Under the pieces are notes generated by a model. That model was not told where the DNA came from, ran no database searches, and worked only from the letters and a program-made list of their open reading frames with translations. From Nocardiopsis sp. CNT312 (GTDB lineage Bacteria > Actinomycetota > Actinomycetes > Streptosporangiales > Streptosporangiaceae), in assembly GCF_000515115.1 (NCBI RefSeq), contig NZ_KI911536.1, positions 79,836 through 133,011 of the forward strand: a stretch of DNA of 53,176 nt, written 5' to 3'. Position 1 is the first letter of the stretch, and each line of letters begins with the position of its first letter. Position numbers and translations under genes: made by a program. Of this stretch, positions 47,205-53,176 are shown piece by piece.

Positions 47205-49295
47205 ATGGCCCATCCCCCCGCACGACACCTGCCGCCCGGAGTCACACCGCTCGCTCCGGGTGACCCGCACACCATCGGCTCCTACCAGCTCATCGGCAGG
47301 CTCTACGACGCCTCCGCCGCCACCGTCTACGCGGCCCTCACCGACGACGGCACCCCCACCGCGCTCACCCGCACCGACGTGCGTGCCGAACCGGGGGCCG
47401 AGACCGCGCTCGCCGAACGGATCGCCGCCGCCCGCGCCGCCTCGGGCCTGTGCGCGGTGGCCGCCCGCGACGGAGGCCTCCACCGCGGTGCCCCCTGGAC
47501 GGCCGTCCCCTTCCTCCCCGGACGCACACTGCGCCGACAGCTCCAGGAACAGGGGCCCATCACCGGCCGAGCCCTGGTCACCGCTGCCGCTGGGTACGCC
47601 GAGGCCGTCGGCGCCCTGCACGCTGCCGGCCTGGTGCACGGCGACGTCGGCCCCGACACCGCGTGCATCACCGCCGACGGACCCCGCCTGGTCGACCACG
47701 GGCTCGGCCGCTGGATCCGCCGTTCCGCGTCCGACGCCAGCGGCGACGTGGCCTCCTGGGCGCGGCTCGTGCTCTTCGCCGCCGGGCGCACCCCCGCCCG
47801 CCCCGGACACCTCCCCGACGGGCTCGACTCCCTCATCCGCCGGGCCCTGTCGCCGGACCCGGCGGCGCGCCCCGAGATGGAAGAGGTCCACCTCGAACTC
47901 CTGCTCCTCCTGGGCATCGGCGAGGACGTTCCCGCGCAGCAGTGGCCGGAGCGCCTGGCCGCCCTGATCGCCGAGCACGGCCCCTACGCCGACACCTCCT
48001 GGCACGACCCGGCCCGCTGGCGCAACGCGGTCGGTCGGGGGGACGACGACGCCTCCGCCGCCGGCTCCGTCGGCGCACCCGCGGACGGCCCGTCCCGGGC
48101 CGCCTCTGCGGGGCCGTCCGCCCCGCAGGCACCCTTCCCCGGCCCCGGGTCGGCCCCCGCCCCCCGTCCCTCCAAGACCTGGGACATCCCCGCGCCCCCG
48201 CCCGCACCGGCCGAACCCCTCGGCGGCGCGGTCCCCGCCGGGATCCCCTCCGACGGCGGCTTCTCCGCGCCGCCCTCCTACGACCCGACTCCCCCCTCCG
48301 GATCCGCCCCGATCCCGGCGGGCATCCCCTCCGACGGGGGGCGCTCCGCCCGCTCCCTCTCCGAGATGCTGAGCCCCGACCCCGGCCCGGCGCCGGGCGG
48401 CTCCGCCACAGGCGGGGGTGCGGCGGCCTCCGGCGGCCTCAAGGTCGCCGCGCTCGTCACCGCCGGGGTCGTCGCGGTCGGCATCGTCACCGCCGGCGGC
48501 TACCTGCTGCTCAACCGCTCGGGCGGCGAAGAGCCGACGGCGGCGCCCCCCGCCGTGGAGGGGTCCGAGATCCCCGTCTCCGCCGACCCCGCCGGGGTCG
48601 ACCTGGCCGCCGCCTCCCTGGAGTCCTTCCTGGACGCCGGCAGCTTCGAGGTGTCCGTCCACCAGTACGCCGGGGACGGGTCCGGGCCCGAGCAGGACCC
48701 GCCCGCCGACCCCTTCGGCGCGTCGGGGATGCAGGTCTGGTTCGACAACTACGCCTACGACGGCTCGGCGATGGAGCGCCAGGTGGGCACCTACGCCTCC
48801 GAGTACGACTGGAGCATGTACGTCGACGGGCGCATGCTCGTCAACGACTTCGGCACCAACGCCTGGTTCGACGACACCGGCGGCACCGCCTACGACCCGG
48901 CCGACTACACCCCCGAGGCCGTGGCGGGCCCGCTCACGGCCATCGCCGAGACCGGCGAGGTCACCTCGGAGGAGCCCACCGAGTTCGCGCCGGTCCTGGA
49001 GCTCTGGCACATCTACGACCCCAGCGTCGAACCCGCCACCGGAGACCTGGTCCCCGGCACCCGCCTGGAGGGCACCTACACCGCCGACGACGGCGCGACC
49101 CGGCAGTTCGTGCTCATCGTCGGAGAGGACCGCGCCCCCCTCAACCTCGCGGTGGAGGTCCCCAACACCGGACCGCCGCCCGAGGTGGGCCACTGGGTCC
49201 GCGACTACACCTTCCGCAGCGTCGGCGCCCCCGTCGACCTGAGGGTCCCCGCCTCCGAGGAGGTCCTCCCCTCGCGCCCCGGCATGGGTTTCTGA
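47205..49295 (+). CDS. Membrane-anchored protein pseudokinase
   Basis: A 696-residue protein. Residues ~20-250 have a protein-kinase fold close to actinobacterial Ser/Thr kinases (IGSYQLIGRLYDASAATVYA). Every catalytic motif is changed: no Lys in the VAIK region (TALTRTDV), HGDVGPDT (145-152) instead of HRDxKPxN, and VDHG (163-166) instead of DFG. Residues ~270-410 are a Pro/Gly/Ser linker with a GIPSDGG unit used twice. One helix (~412-438, KVAALVTAGVVAVGIVTAGG) crosses the membrane, and an acidic extracytoplasmic domain (~445-696) resembles LppX/LprG-type lipid-binding domains in general pattern only. I infer a signalling scaffold. ATG 47205 has a candidate promoter upstream but a poor ribosome-binding site. 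Confidence 0.82.
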   Translation: MAHPPARHLPPGVTPLAPGDPHTIGSYQLIGRLYDASAATVYAALTDDGTPTALTRTDVRAEPGAETALAERIAAARAASGLCAVAARDGGLHRGAPWTAVPFLPGRTLRRQLQEQGPITGRALVTAAAGYAEAVGALHAAGLVHGDVGPDTACITADGPRLVDHGLGRWIRRSASDASGDVASWARLVLFAAGRTPARPGHLPDGLDSLIRRALSPDPAARPEMEEVHLELLLLLGIGEDVPAQQWPERLAALIAEHGPYADTSWHDPARWRNAVGRGDDDASAAGSVGAPADGPSRAASAGPSAPQAPFPGPGSAPAPRPSKTWDIPAPPPAPAEPLGGAVPAGIPSDGGFSAPPSYDPTPPSGSAPIPAGIPSDGGRSARSLSEMLSPDPGPAPGGSATGGGAAASGGLKVAALVTAGVVAVGIVTAGGYLLLNRSGGEEPTAAPPAVEGSEIPVSADPAGVDLAAASLESFLDAGSFEVSVHQYAGDGSGPEQDPPADPFGASGMQVWFDNYAYDGSAMERQVGTYASEYDWSMYVDGRMLVNDFGTNAWFDDTGGTAYDPADYTPEAVAGPLTAIAETGEVTSEEPTEFAPVLELWHIYDPSVEPATGDLVPGTRLEGTYTADDGATRQFVLIVGEDRAPLNLAVEVPNTGPPPEVGHWVRDYTFRSVGAPVDLRVPASEEVLPSRPGMGF

Positions 49296-49303
49296 GGCGG
49301 GCG

Positions 49304-49328
49304 GCCCCGCCCCTTCCGGGGGCGGGGC
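49304..49328 (+). terminator. Terminator of the pseudokinase gene
   Basis: GCCCCGCCCC (49304-49313) and GGGGCGGGGC (49319-49328) form a 10-bp stem with a TTCCG loop, nine bases after the stop. Confidence 0.75.
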
Positions 49329-49357
49329 ACAGCGGAGCATTCGACAAGGAGCGAGGC

Positions 49358-50479
49358 GTGCCCAGCGACCACAGCCTGAAGAGGCACTTCACCGGCGAGA
49401 CGGCCGCGATGCTCGGCGCGGGCATCGCCGAGGCCGTACCCGGGTTCGACACCGCCGGATACGCGGCCGAGGTCGACCGGCGCGTGCCCGGCCTGGAGCT
49501 CAAGGACCGGGTCCTCGTCCTGGCCGAGGGCCTGCGCTCGCGCCTGCCCGGCCCCTACCCCGAAACCCTGGACGCCCTGCGCGGCACACTCGTCGACGAA
49601 CTCCCCGAGGGCCGGGGCATGTTCAAGACGACCTGGTTCCTCATGCCCGTGGCCCGGTACGTGGAGGAGTACGGCCTCGGCCATCCCGAGGAGTCCCTGG
49701 ACTTCCTGGAGGAGGTGACCCGCTGCCACACCGGCGAGTACGCGGTCCGCCCCTTCATCACCGAGCACCGGGACGCCGCGATGGAGCGGATCGCCCGGTG
49801 GGCGCTTAGCCCCAGCCACAACGTCCGGCGGCTGGCGAGTGAGGGCACGCGCACCCGTCTGCCCTGGGCGGGACGGCTCCCGTTCTTCGCCGAGGACCCC
49901 GCGCCCGTCCTGGCGGTCCTGGAGCACCTGCGCAGCGACCCCTCCGCCTATGTGCGCACCTCCGTGGCCAACAACCTCAACGACCTCTCCAAGGACCACC
50001 CGGCCCTCGTACTGGAGACCGTCGGGCGCTGGACCCGGGAGAGCCCCACTCCAGAGACGGCGTGGATCGTCAGACACGCGCTGCGCACCCTGGTCAAGCA
50101 GGGCGACCAGGAGGCCCTGGCCCTGCTCGGCGCCACCGGCGGCGAGCACATGCGCGTGCACGGCCTCACGGTACTCCCGGCCGCAGTCCGCCTCGGCGGC
50201 ACCGTCACCCTCCGCTTCGCCCTGGAGAACACCGACACCCGAACCCACCTCGTCACCGTCGACTACGCGGTCCACCACGTGCGCGCCAACGGGCGGCTCA
50301 CCCCCAAGGTCTTCAAGCTGACCGAACTCGAACTCGCGCCGGGCCGGGTCCGCCACCTGGAGAAGGCCCATCCCGTCAAGGAGATCAGCACCCGCGTCTA
50401 CTACCCCGGCGAGCACCCCGTCGACATCCTGGTCAACGGCCTGCCCCTGGCCACCGGACGGTTCGCCCTCCTGGGCTGA
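49358..50479 (+). CDS. AlkC/AlkD-like DNA alkylation repair protein
   Basis: A 373-residue HEAT-like-repeat protein. Repeated helix pairs cover ~60-240 (EESLDFLEEVTRCHTGEYAV, NVRRLASEGTRTRLPW, PSAYVRTSVANNLNDLSKDH, TAWIVRHALRTLVKQ). The RLASEGTRTRLPW and VANNLNDL segments match the DNA-binding face of the AlkC family. Residues ~265-373 form a beta-rich Ig-like domain (VTLRFALENTDTRTHLVTVD), as in AlkC rather than AlkD. Such enzymes remove N3- or N7-alkylated purines by capturing the lesion without base flipping. The GTG at 49358 has AAGGAG nine bases upstream. Confidence 0.88.
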   Translation: MPSDHSLKRHFTGETAAMLGAGIAEAVPGFDTAGYAAEVDRRVPGLELKDRVLVLAEGLRSRLPGPYPETLDALRGTLVDELPEGRGMFKTTWFLMPVARYVEEYGLGHPEESLDFLEEVTRCHTGEYAVRPFITEHRDAAMERIARWALSPSHNVRRLASEGTRTRLPWAGRLPFFAEDPAPVLAVLEHLRSDPSAYVRTSVANNLNDLSKDHPALVLETVGRWTRESPTPETAWIVRHALRTLVKQGDQEALALLGATGGEHMRVHGLTVLPAAVRLGGTVTLRFALENTDTRTHLVTVDYAVHHVRANGRLTPKVFKLTELELAPGRVRHLEKAHPVKEISTRVYYPGEHPVDILVNGLPLATGRFALLG

Positions 50480-50524
50480 CCGCCCCGGGGAGGGGCGGCC
50501 GACGGGCGGCGGCGTGCTGCCGGA

Positions 50525-50809
50525 TCAGTCGTCCGGGAAGCGGTACCCGAACTGGGCTAGGCGCGCGTGCGCCCGCTCCATCTGCTCGGCGGAGAACAGC
50601 GGCGCGTACTCCGACCGCAGCACCAGCGCCTCCACCGTCAGGTCCAGCCGCCCCCGCTCCCTCAGGTTCGCGAACCCGTCGGAGACGGCTGGGGCGTCGA
50701 GCAGCTTGCGTGCGGTCTCCATCGGACCCAGGTCGGAGAGCATCCCCAGGAACGAGGAGGCCGTGTAGCCCGCCTCGGACTTGGCCCGCTCGTACAGCGA
50801 CAGCATCAC
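50525..50809 (-). CDS. Conserved hypothetical protein (possibly 5'-truncated)
   Basis: About 94 residues, mostly helical: [54 protein letters not shown] and [21 protein letters not shown] recall similar sequences in many actinobacteria, both alone and as C-terminal domains, without a known function. GTG 50809 and ATG 50806 are the only start candidates. The frame is open, without a start, back to a TAG near 50955, and residues there (PETADFGR) look plausible for the family, so the gene may have lost its 5' end. Confidence 0.6.
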   Translation of the reverse strand: MMLSLYERAKSEAGYTASSFLGMLSDLGPMETARKLLDAPAVSDGFANLRERGRLDLTVEALVLRSEYAPLFSAEQMERAHARLAQFGYRFPDD

Positions 50810-51254
50810 CCTGCCGAAGTCGGCGGTCTCGGGGCCCTGCGCAGCCGACGGTTCGGCTGGCTCCTCCTCGGTGAAGGACGCGGCGGTAGGGAGCCGTGGC
50901 TGTCGATCTCCGGACCCGGCCGGGTCCGAGTCTCGGACGTGCGCCCCAAACTATTCCAGAGTCCGCCGGTGCGCACCCTGTCAGTGCACAGACTGGGTTT
51001 CAAACGAAAACTTTGTCAACACCCTTGTTTTCGAACGCCTGTGTTCCCTGGTTCGTGTTCCGGTGGCTGCCGAGGATCGTGCCAGGGCGAGACTTCGGGT
51101 CGACCTTCGCCCCAGGGAGAAGGTCGACCCCACCCGAGGCCGATCCCGCTCCGAGCGGCTACCGGTCCTCGGCGGGCTCCAGTGCCCCGCCGGTCAGACC
51201 CTCCCGGGCCAGCTCGGCGGCCCGCCCGGCGAGCACCGACAGCTCCCGCGCCGC
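50810..51254. other. Low-GC scar between gene fragments
   Basis: No intact gene. 50945-51060 is distinctly A/T-rich for this genome and contains CGAAAAC and GTTTTCG as inverted arms (51005-51033). The minus strand at about 51161-51250 could encode a helical tail ([19 protein letters not shown]) that stops at 51159, perhaps another fragment. The composition suggests imported or rearranged DNA. Confidence 0.5.
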
Positions 51255-51532
51255 CCGCTCGAACTCCTCTCTCCCCGCAGCAGCGCGTCCAGCGCATCGA
51301 GGAACTGGCCGAGGAGGCCGCCGCCGAGGCCGCCCGCGAGGCCGGGGGAGAGACGGCCCCGGGACCCGGCTCCCGCCGCGTCCTGGTCGCCACCGACTGC
51401 CTGTCCGAGGGCGTCAACCTCCAGCACTACTTCGACGCCGTCGTCCGCTACGACCTGGCGTGGAACCCCACCCGCCACGACCAGCGCGAGGGCCGCGTGG
51501 ACCGCTACGGCCAGCGGCACGCCCCCGCCTGA
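51255..51532 (+). pseudogene. C-terminal scrap of an SNF2-type helicase
   Basis: The frame encodes [20 protein letters not shown] and then a textbook helicase C-terminal core: [20 protein letters not shown] (motif V) and [20 protein letters not shown] (motif VI). These belong to the large SNF2-like helicases of prokaryotic defence loci such as DrmD and relatives (usually ~1000 residues). Everything upstream of motif V is missing, and the frame ends seven residues after motif VI. It is a deletion remnant. Confidence 0.75.
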
Positions 51533-51587
51533 TCCCTGGCAGCACTCGGCCCCGCCCGCTGGCGGGCAGCGGACGGGGCCGGACGTG

Positions 51588-51647
51588 CGTGATCTTGCTA
51601 CCAGTGCAGGATCAGGGCCGTTTTCCTGCGCTGGTAGCAAGATCACG
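51588..51647. repeat. 60-nt long hairpin element
   Basis: Two 24-nt arms (51588-51611 and 51624-51647) are complementary except for one position, around a 12-nt loop. The arm begins CGTGATCTTGCTACCAG. It is less GC-rich than its surroundings and follows a GC-rich hairpin (51548-51582). It could be a REP/MITE-like element or a strong terminator for the DUF397 operon, which ends 26 bp away. Confidence 0.7.
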
Positions 51648-51672
51648 TGTTCATGGGCCGGGGGAGGGGCGG

Positions 51673-51921
51673 TCAGGCGTCCTTGGTGGTGTCGATGAAG
51701 GACTGCCACTCATCGGCACCGAAGAAGAGTGCGCCCAGCTCACGGTTCTTGGTGTCGCGGACCCCGGTGACCGGCCCCTCGGCCACCTCGACGCACGCCC
51801 CACGGTCGTTGGTGTAGCTTGCCTTGTGCCATAGCCGGGCGGAGGCGTGGGCGGCCTCTACACAGTTGGATGATGTCCCGCTGTAGCTGGACTTGAACCA
51901 GTGCAGGGCCTGCGGCTGCAT
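51673..51921 (-). CDS. DUF397 domain protein
   Basis: An 82-residue DUF397 protein: [39 protein letters not shown] and [15 protein letters not shown] are the family blocks. DUF397 proteins are small partners of XRE/DUF5753 regulators in actinomycetes; in Streptomyces related pairs (WhiJ with its partner, BldB-like) affect development. The ATG lies three bases beyond the stop of the XRE gene, and its ribosome-binding site is inside that gene's end. Confidence 0.95.
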   Translation of the reverse strand: MQPQALHWFKSSYSGTSSNCVEAAHASARLWHKASYTNDRGACVEVAEGPVTGVRDTKNRELGALFFGADEWQSFIDTTKDA

Positions 51922-51924
51922 CGC

Positions 51925-52779
51925 TTACTCCTTCTCCAGAGTCTCGGAGGTTCGGCTGAGGAACTCGATCGTCTGAGCCGGGCGCCACGCATCGGCCAGC
52001 AGGCGTTCGAAGACTTCCGTGTGCCGGTTCAAGACTGTCTGATCGTCCCAGAAGAGACTCGTGTTGTCGGTGATGGTCATGAGCACTTCCAGCGCATCCA
52101 AGGTGAGGAGCGTGAATGCACCGATCTCTAGGGCGGCATGGGCGCCTGCCTCGAAGGGGAGGACCTGGAAGGTCACGTTCGGCTGCTCCGCGGTCTGGAC
52201 GAGGTGCCTGAGCTGCTCGGCCATCAGCTTAGGGCCTCCGACCGTGGTCCGAATAGCGGCTTCGCTGACGATCGCCCACATATGAGCACTGCTGGACTGC
52301 CACACGCTCTGTCGGTTCATCCGGACTTCGACGGCCGCGTCGACGACATCGGTGGTGGCGCTCGGCATCGTTCCCTTGAAGAGTGCCCGTACGTAGCCCT
52401 CGGTCTGCATGAGCCCAGGGATCAGGACGGGTTCGAAGGTGCGGATGCGCCGTGCCGCGCTCTCCAGTCCGATGTAGGTCCCGTAGTCCTCGGCGATGCC
52501 GCTGGACTGCCACCAGCCGGACGATCGGGCTTCCTTGCGAACATGGAGGAAGCGCTCGATCGCCTCGGGGGAGAGGCCGTAGAACTCCAGCAGGCGCTCC
52601 AAGCTCCCGGGGCCTGGGATGACCCCTTCGACTCCCGGAGTCTCCCAACGGGAGACGGTGGAGATGTTCACCTTGATGGCTTTGGCTACTTCCCCGAGCT
52701 TCCGATCTTCGCGCAATTTGCGCAAATCGGTTGCTAGCTGCCATTGCGCGACAGTCGGGCTTGTTGTCATGCCTTCCAT
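51925..52779 (-). CDS. XRE-family regulator with DUF5753 (WhiJ-like)
   Basis: A 284-residue regulator. Residues ~15-75 are an XRE helix-turn-helix (LATDLRKLREDRKLGEVAKA, KVNISTVSRWETPG). Residues ~100-280 are the DUF5753 sensor-like domain: YIGLESAARRIRTFEPVLIP, GLMQTEGYVRALF, then RMNRQSVW and LRHLVQTAEQPNVTFQVLPF. It pairs with the downstream DUF397 gene. Start is ATG 52779 (AAGG four bases upstream) or ATG 52770, whose GGAAGG is too close. The upstream gap contains palindromes and an A/T-rich promoter region, consistent with autoregulation. Confidence 0.94.
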   Translation of the reverse strand: MEGMTTSPTVAQWQLATDLRKLREDRKLGEVAKAIKVNISTVSRWETPGVEGVIPGPGSLERLLEFYGLSPEAIERFLHVRKEARSSGWWQSSGIAEDYGTYIGLESAARRIRTFEPVLIPGLMQTEGYVRALFKGTMPSATTDVVDAAVEVRMNRQSVWQSSSAHMWAIVSEAAIRTTVGGPKLMAEQLRHLVQTAEQPNVTFQVLPFEAGAHAALEIGAFTLLTLDALEVLMTITDNTSLFWDDQTVLNRHTEVFERLLADAWRPAQTIEFLSRTSETLEKE

Positions 52780-52836
52780 GGTGCCTTGGCGTCCCTGGGT
52801 GGGCAAATCTCTTGAAGAAATCTGTAGATGCGGATT

Positions 52837-52858
52837 GCATATGCGAATCTCATGAGAT
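52837..52858. promoter_or_regulatory. Paired palindromes in the XRE promoter region
   Basis: GCATATGC (52837-52844) and ATCTCATGAGAT (52847-52858) are adjacent perfect palindromes in an A/T-rich stretch 58-80 bp upstream of the XRE start, facing the divergent gene at 53024. They are good candidates for the XRE regulator's own operator. Confidence 0.45.
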
Positions 52859-53023
52859 CTACTGTAGTCGAGCCTGGGCGTTCGGTGACGGGTGGTGGTC
52901 GGTGTCCGGCCCTGCCGCGATGTTGCTTGTGCTCTGGGCATGAGAAAGCCCTGGTGGGTGCGCCAACACCCCCCAGGGCACGCCAACCCTTTCCACCCTG
53001 TGTAGCCAGAAAGCGAGATCGGC

Positions 53024-53176
53024 ATGTTCATTGTGCCCGAACAGCGCACACCCCTCCACACGTCCACAGGCGGGTTCGCGGGGCGGCGGTGGCCCTGCCG
53101 CCTCTACCCCGGGGACCTGGTCCACACCCGCGAGCTCCGCGACGACCTGCGCGAGGACCTGGCCCGCCTGTCCGGC
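53024..53176 (+). CDS. Start of a gene cut by the window end (possibly ATP-binding regulatory protein)
   Basis: The first 51 codons from ATG 53024 encode a polar N-terminus followed by RWPCRLYPGDLVHTRELRDD and LREDLARLSG. Position, divergent from an XRE/DUF397 pair, and the pattern basic-YPG-VxxxRxxLRxxL recall the N-termini of HATPase (anti-sigma-like) proteins that commonly accompany such pairs. The ATP-binding motifs would lie beyond the window, so this is only a suggestion. Confidence 0.5.
   Translation, partial: MFIVPEQRTPLHTSTGGFAGRRWPCRLYPGDLVHTRELRDDLREDLARLSG

Overview
The window is very GC-rich with strong third-position G/C bias and dense long antisense frames. It carries many actinomycete hallmarks: a WhiB-type regulator, RbpA behind a SigR-like promoter, an LAxTG sortase substrate, a conservon (cvn) operon with two P450s, an XRE/DUF5753-DUF397 pair, and the histidine phosphatase-DUF3090-SCO1664 cluster. 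This fits a Streptomyces- or Nocardiopsis-like chromosome; Nocardiopsaceae is my guess, not something the sequence proves. No rRNA, tRNA or CRISPR array was recognised.

Layout. 1-9.9 kb: end of a wall-anchored Gly/Asp-repeat protein, an MFS transporter, a GNAT, a phosphoribosyltransferase-hydrolase fusion, WhiB, YccF, an AI-2E family permease, an ABC-F ATPase, a small HTH protein and an enoyl-CoA hydratase. 9.9-16.9 kb: a DEAD-box helicase behind a structured leader, an AGCS symporter, a DUF318 permease with its TIGR03943 partner, and an orphan histidine kinase. 16.9-27.4 kb: an orphan binding lipoprotein divergent from an acyl-CoA dehydrogenase around a palindrome, an Sfp-type PPTase, a small membrane protein coupled to a DeoR regulator, a polyprenol-phosphate mannose synthase, an MFS remnant, a MacB/FtsX-type ABC exporter and a LuxR-type HTH gene with a probable frameshift. 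27.5-33.5 kb: the fabG-fabI pair, another SDR, a broken Uma2 gene, a RecD2-like protein with degenerate ATPase motifs and an aldo/keto reductase.

33.5-34.7 kb is an IS200/IS605 element with an intact Y1 transposase and a decayed tnpB. 34.9-39.4 kb holds uppP, the phosphatase-DUF3090-SCO1664 cluster, a HAD-IIA phosphatase and rbpA. 39.9-45.3 kb is the conservon: CvnA-like kinase, roadblock protein, DUF742 protein, GTPase, a CYP157-like P450 lacking the EXXR arginine, and a CYP154-like P450. 45.4-50.5 kb holds a secreted protein, ruins of an ABC exporter beside a perfect 18-bp palindrome, a membrane pseudokinase and an AlkC-like repair protein. 50.5-53.2 kb is a small degraded island (helicase scrap, long hairpin repeat) next to a DUF397/XRE pair and the start of a further gene.

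The most interesting items are the conservon with its EXXR-less P450, the helicase leader that appears to hide its own ribosome-binding site, the membrane pseudokinase, the ATPase-dead RecD2-like protein, and the 60-nt hairpin at 51.6 kb. Each is a variant of, or an addition to, known families. I found no multi-gene system that I can call wholly new.
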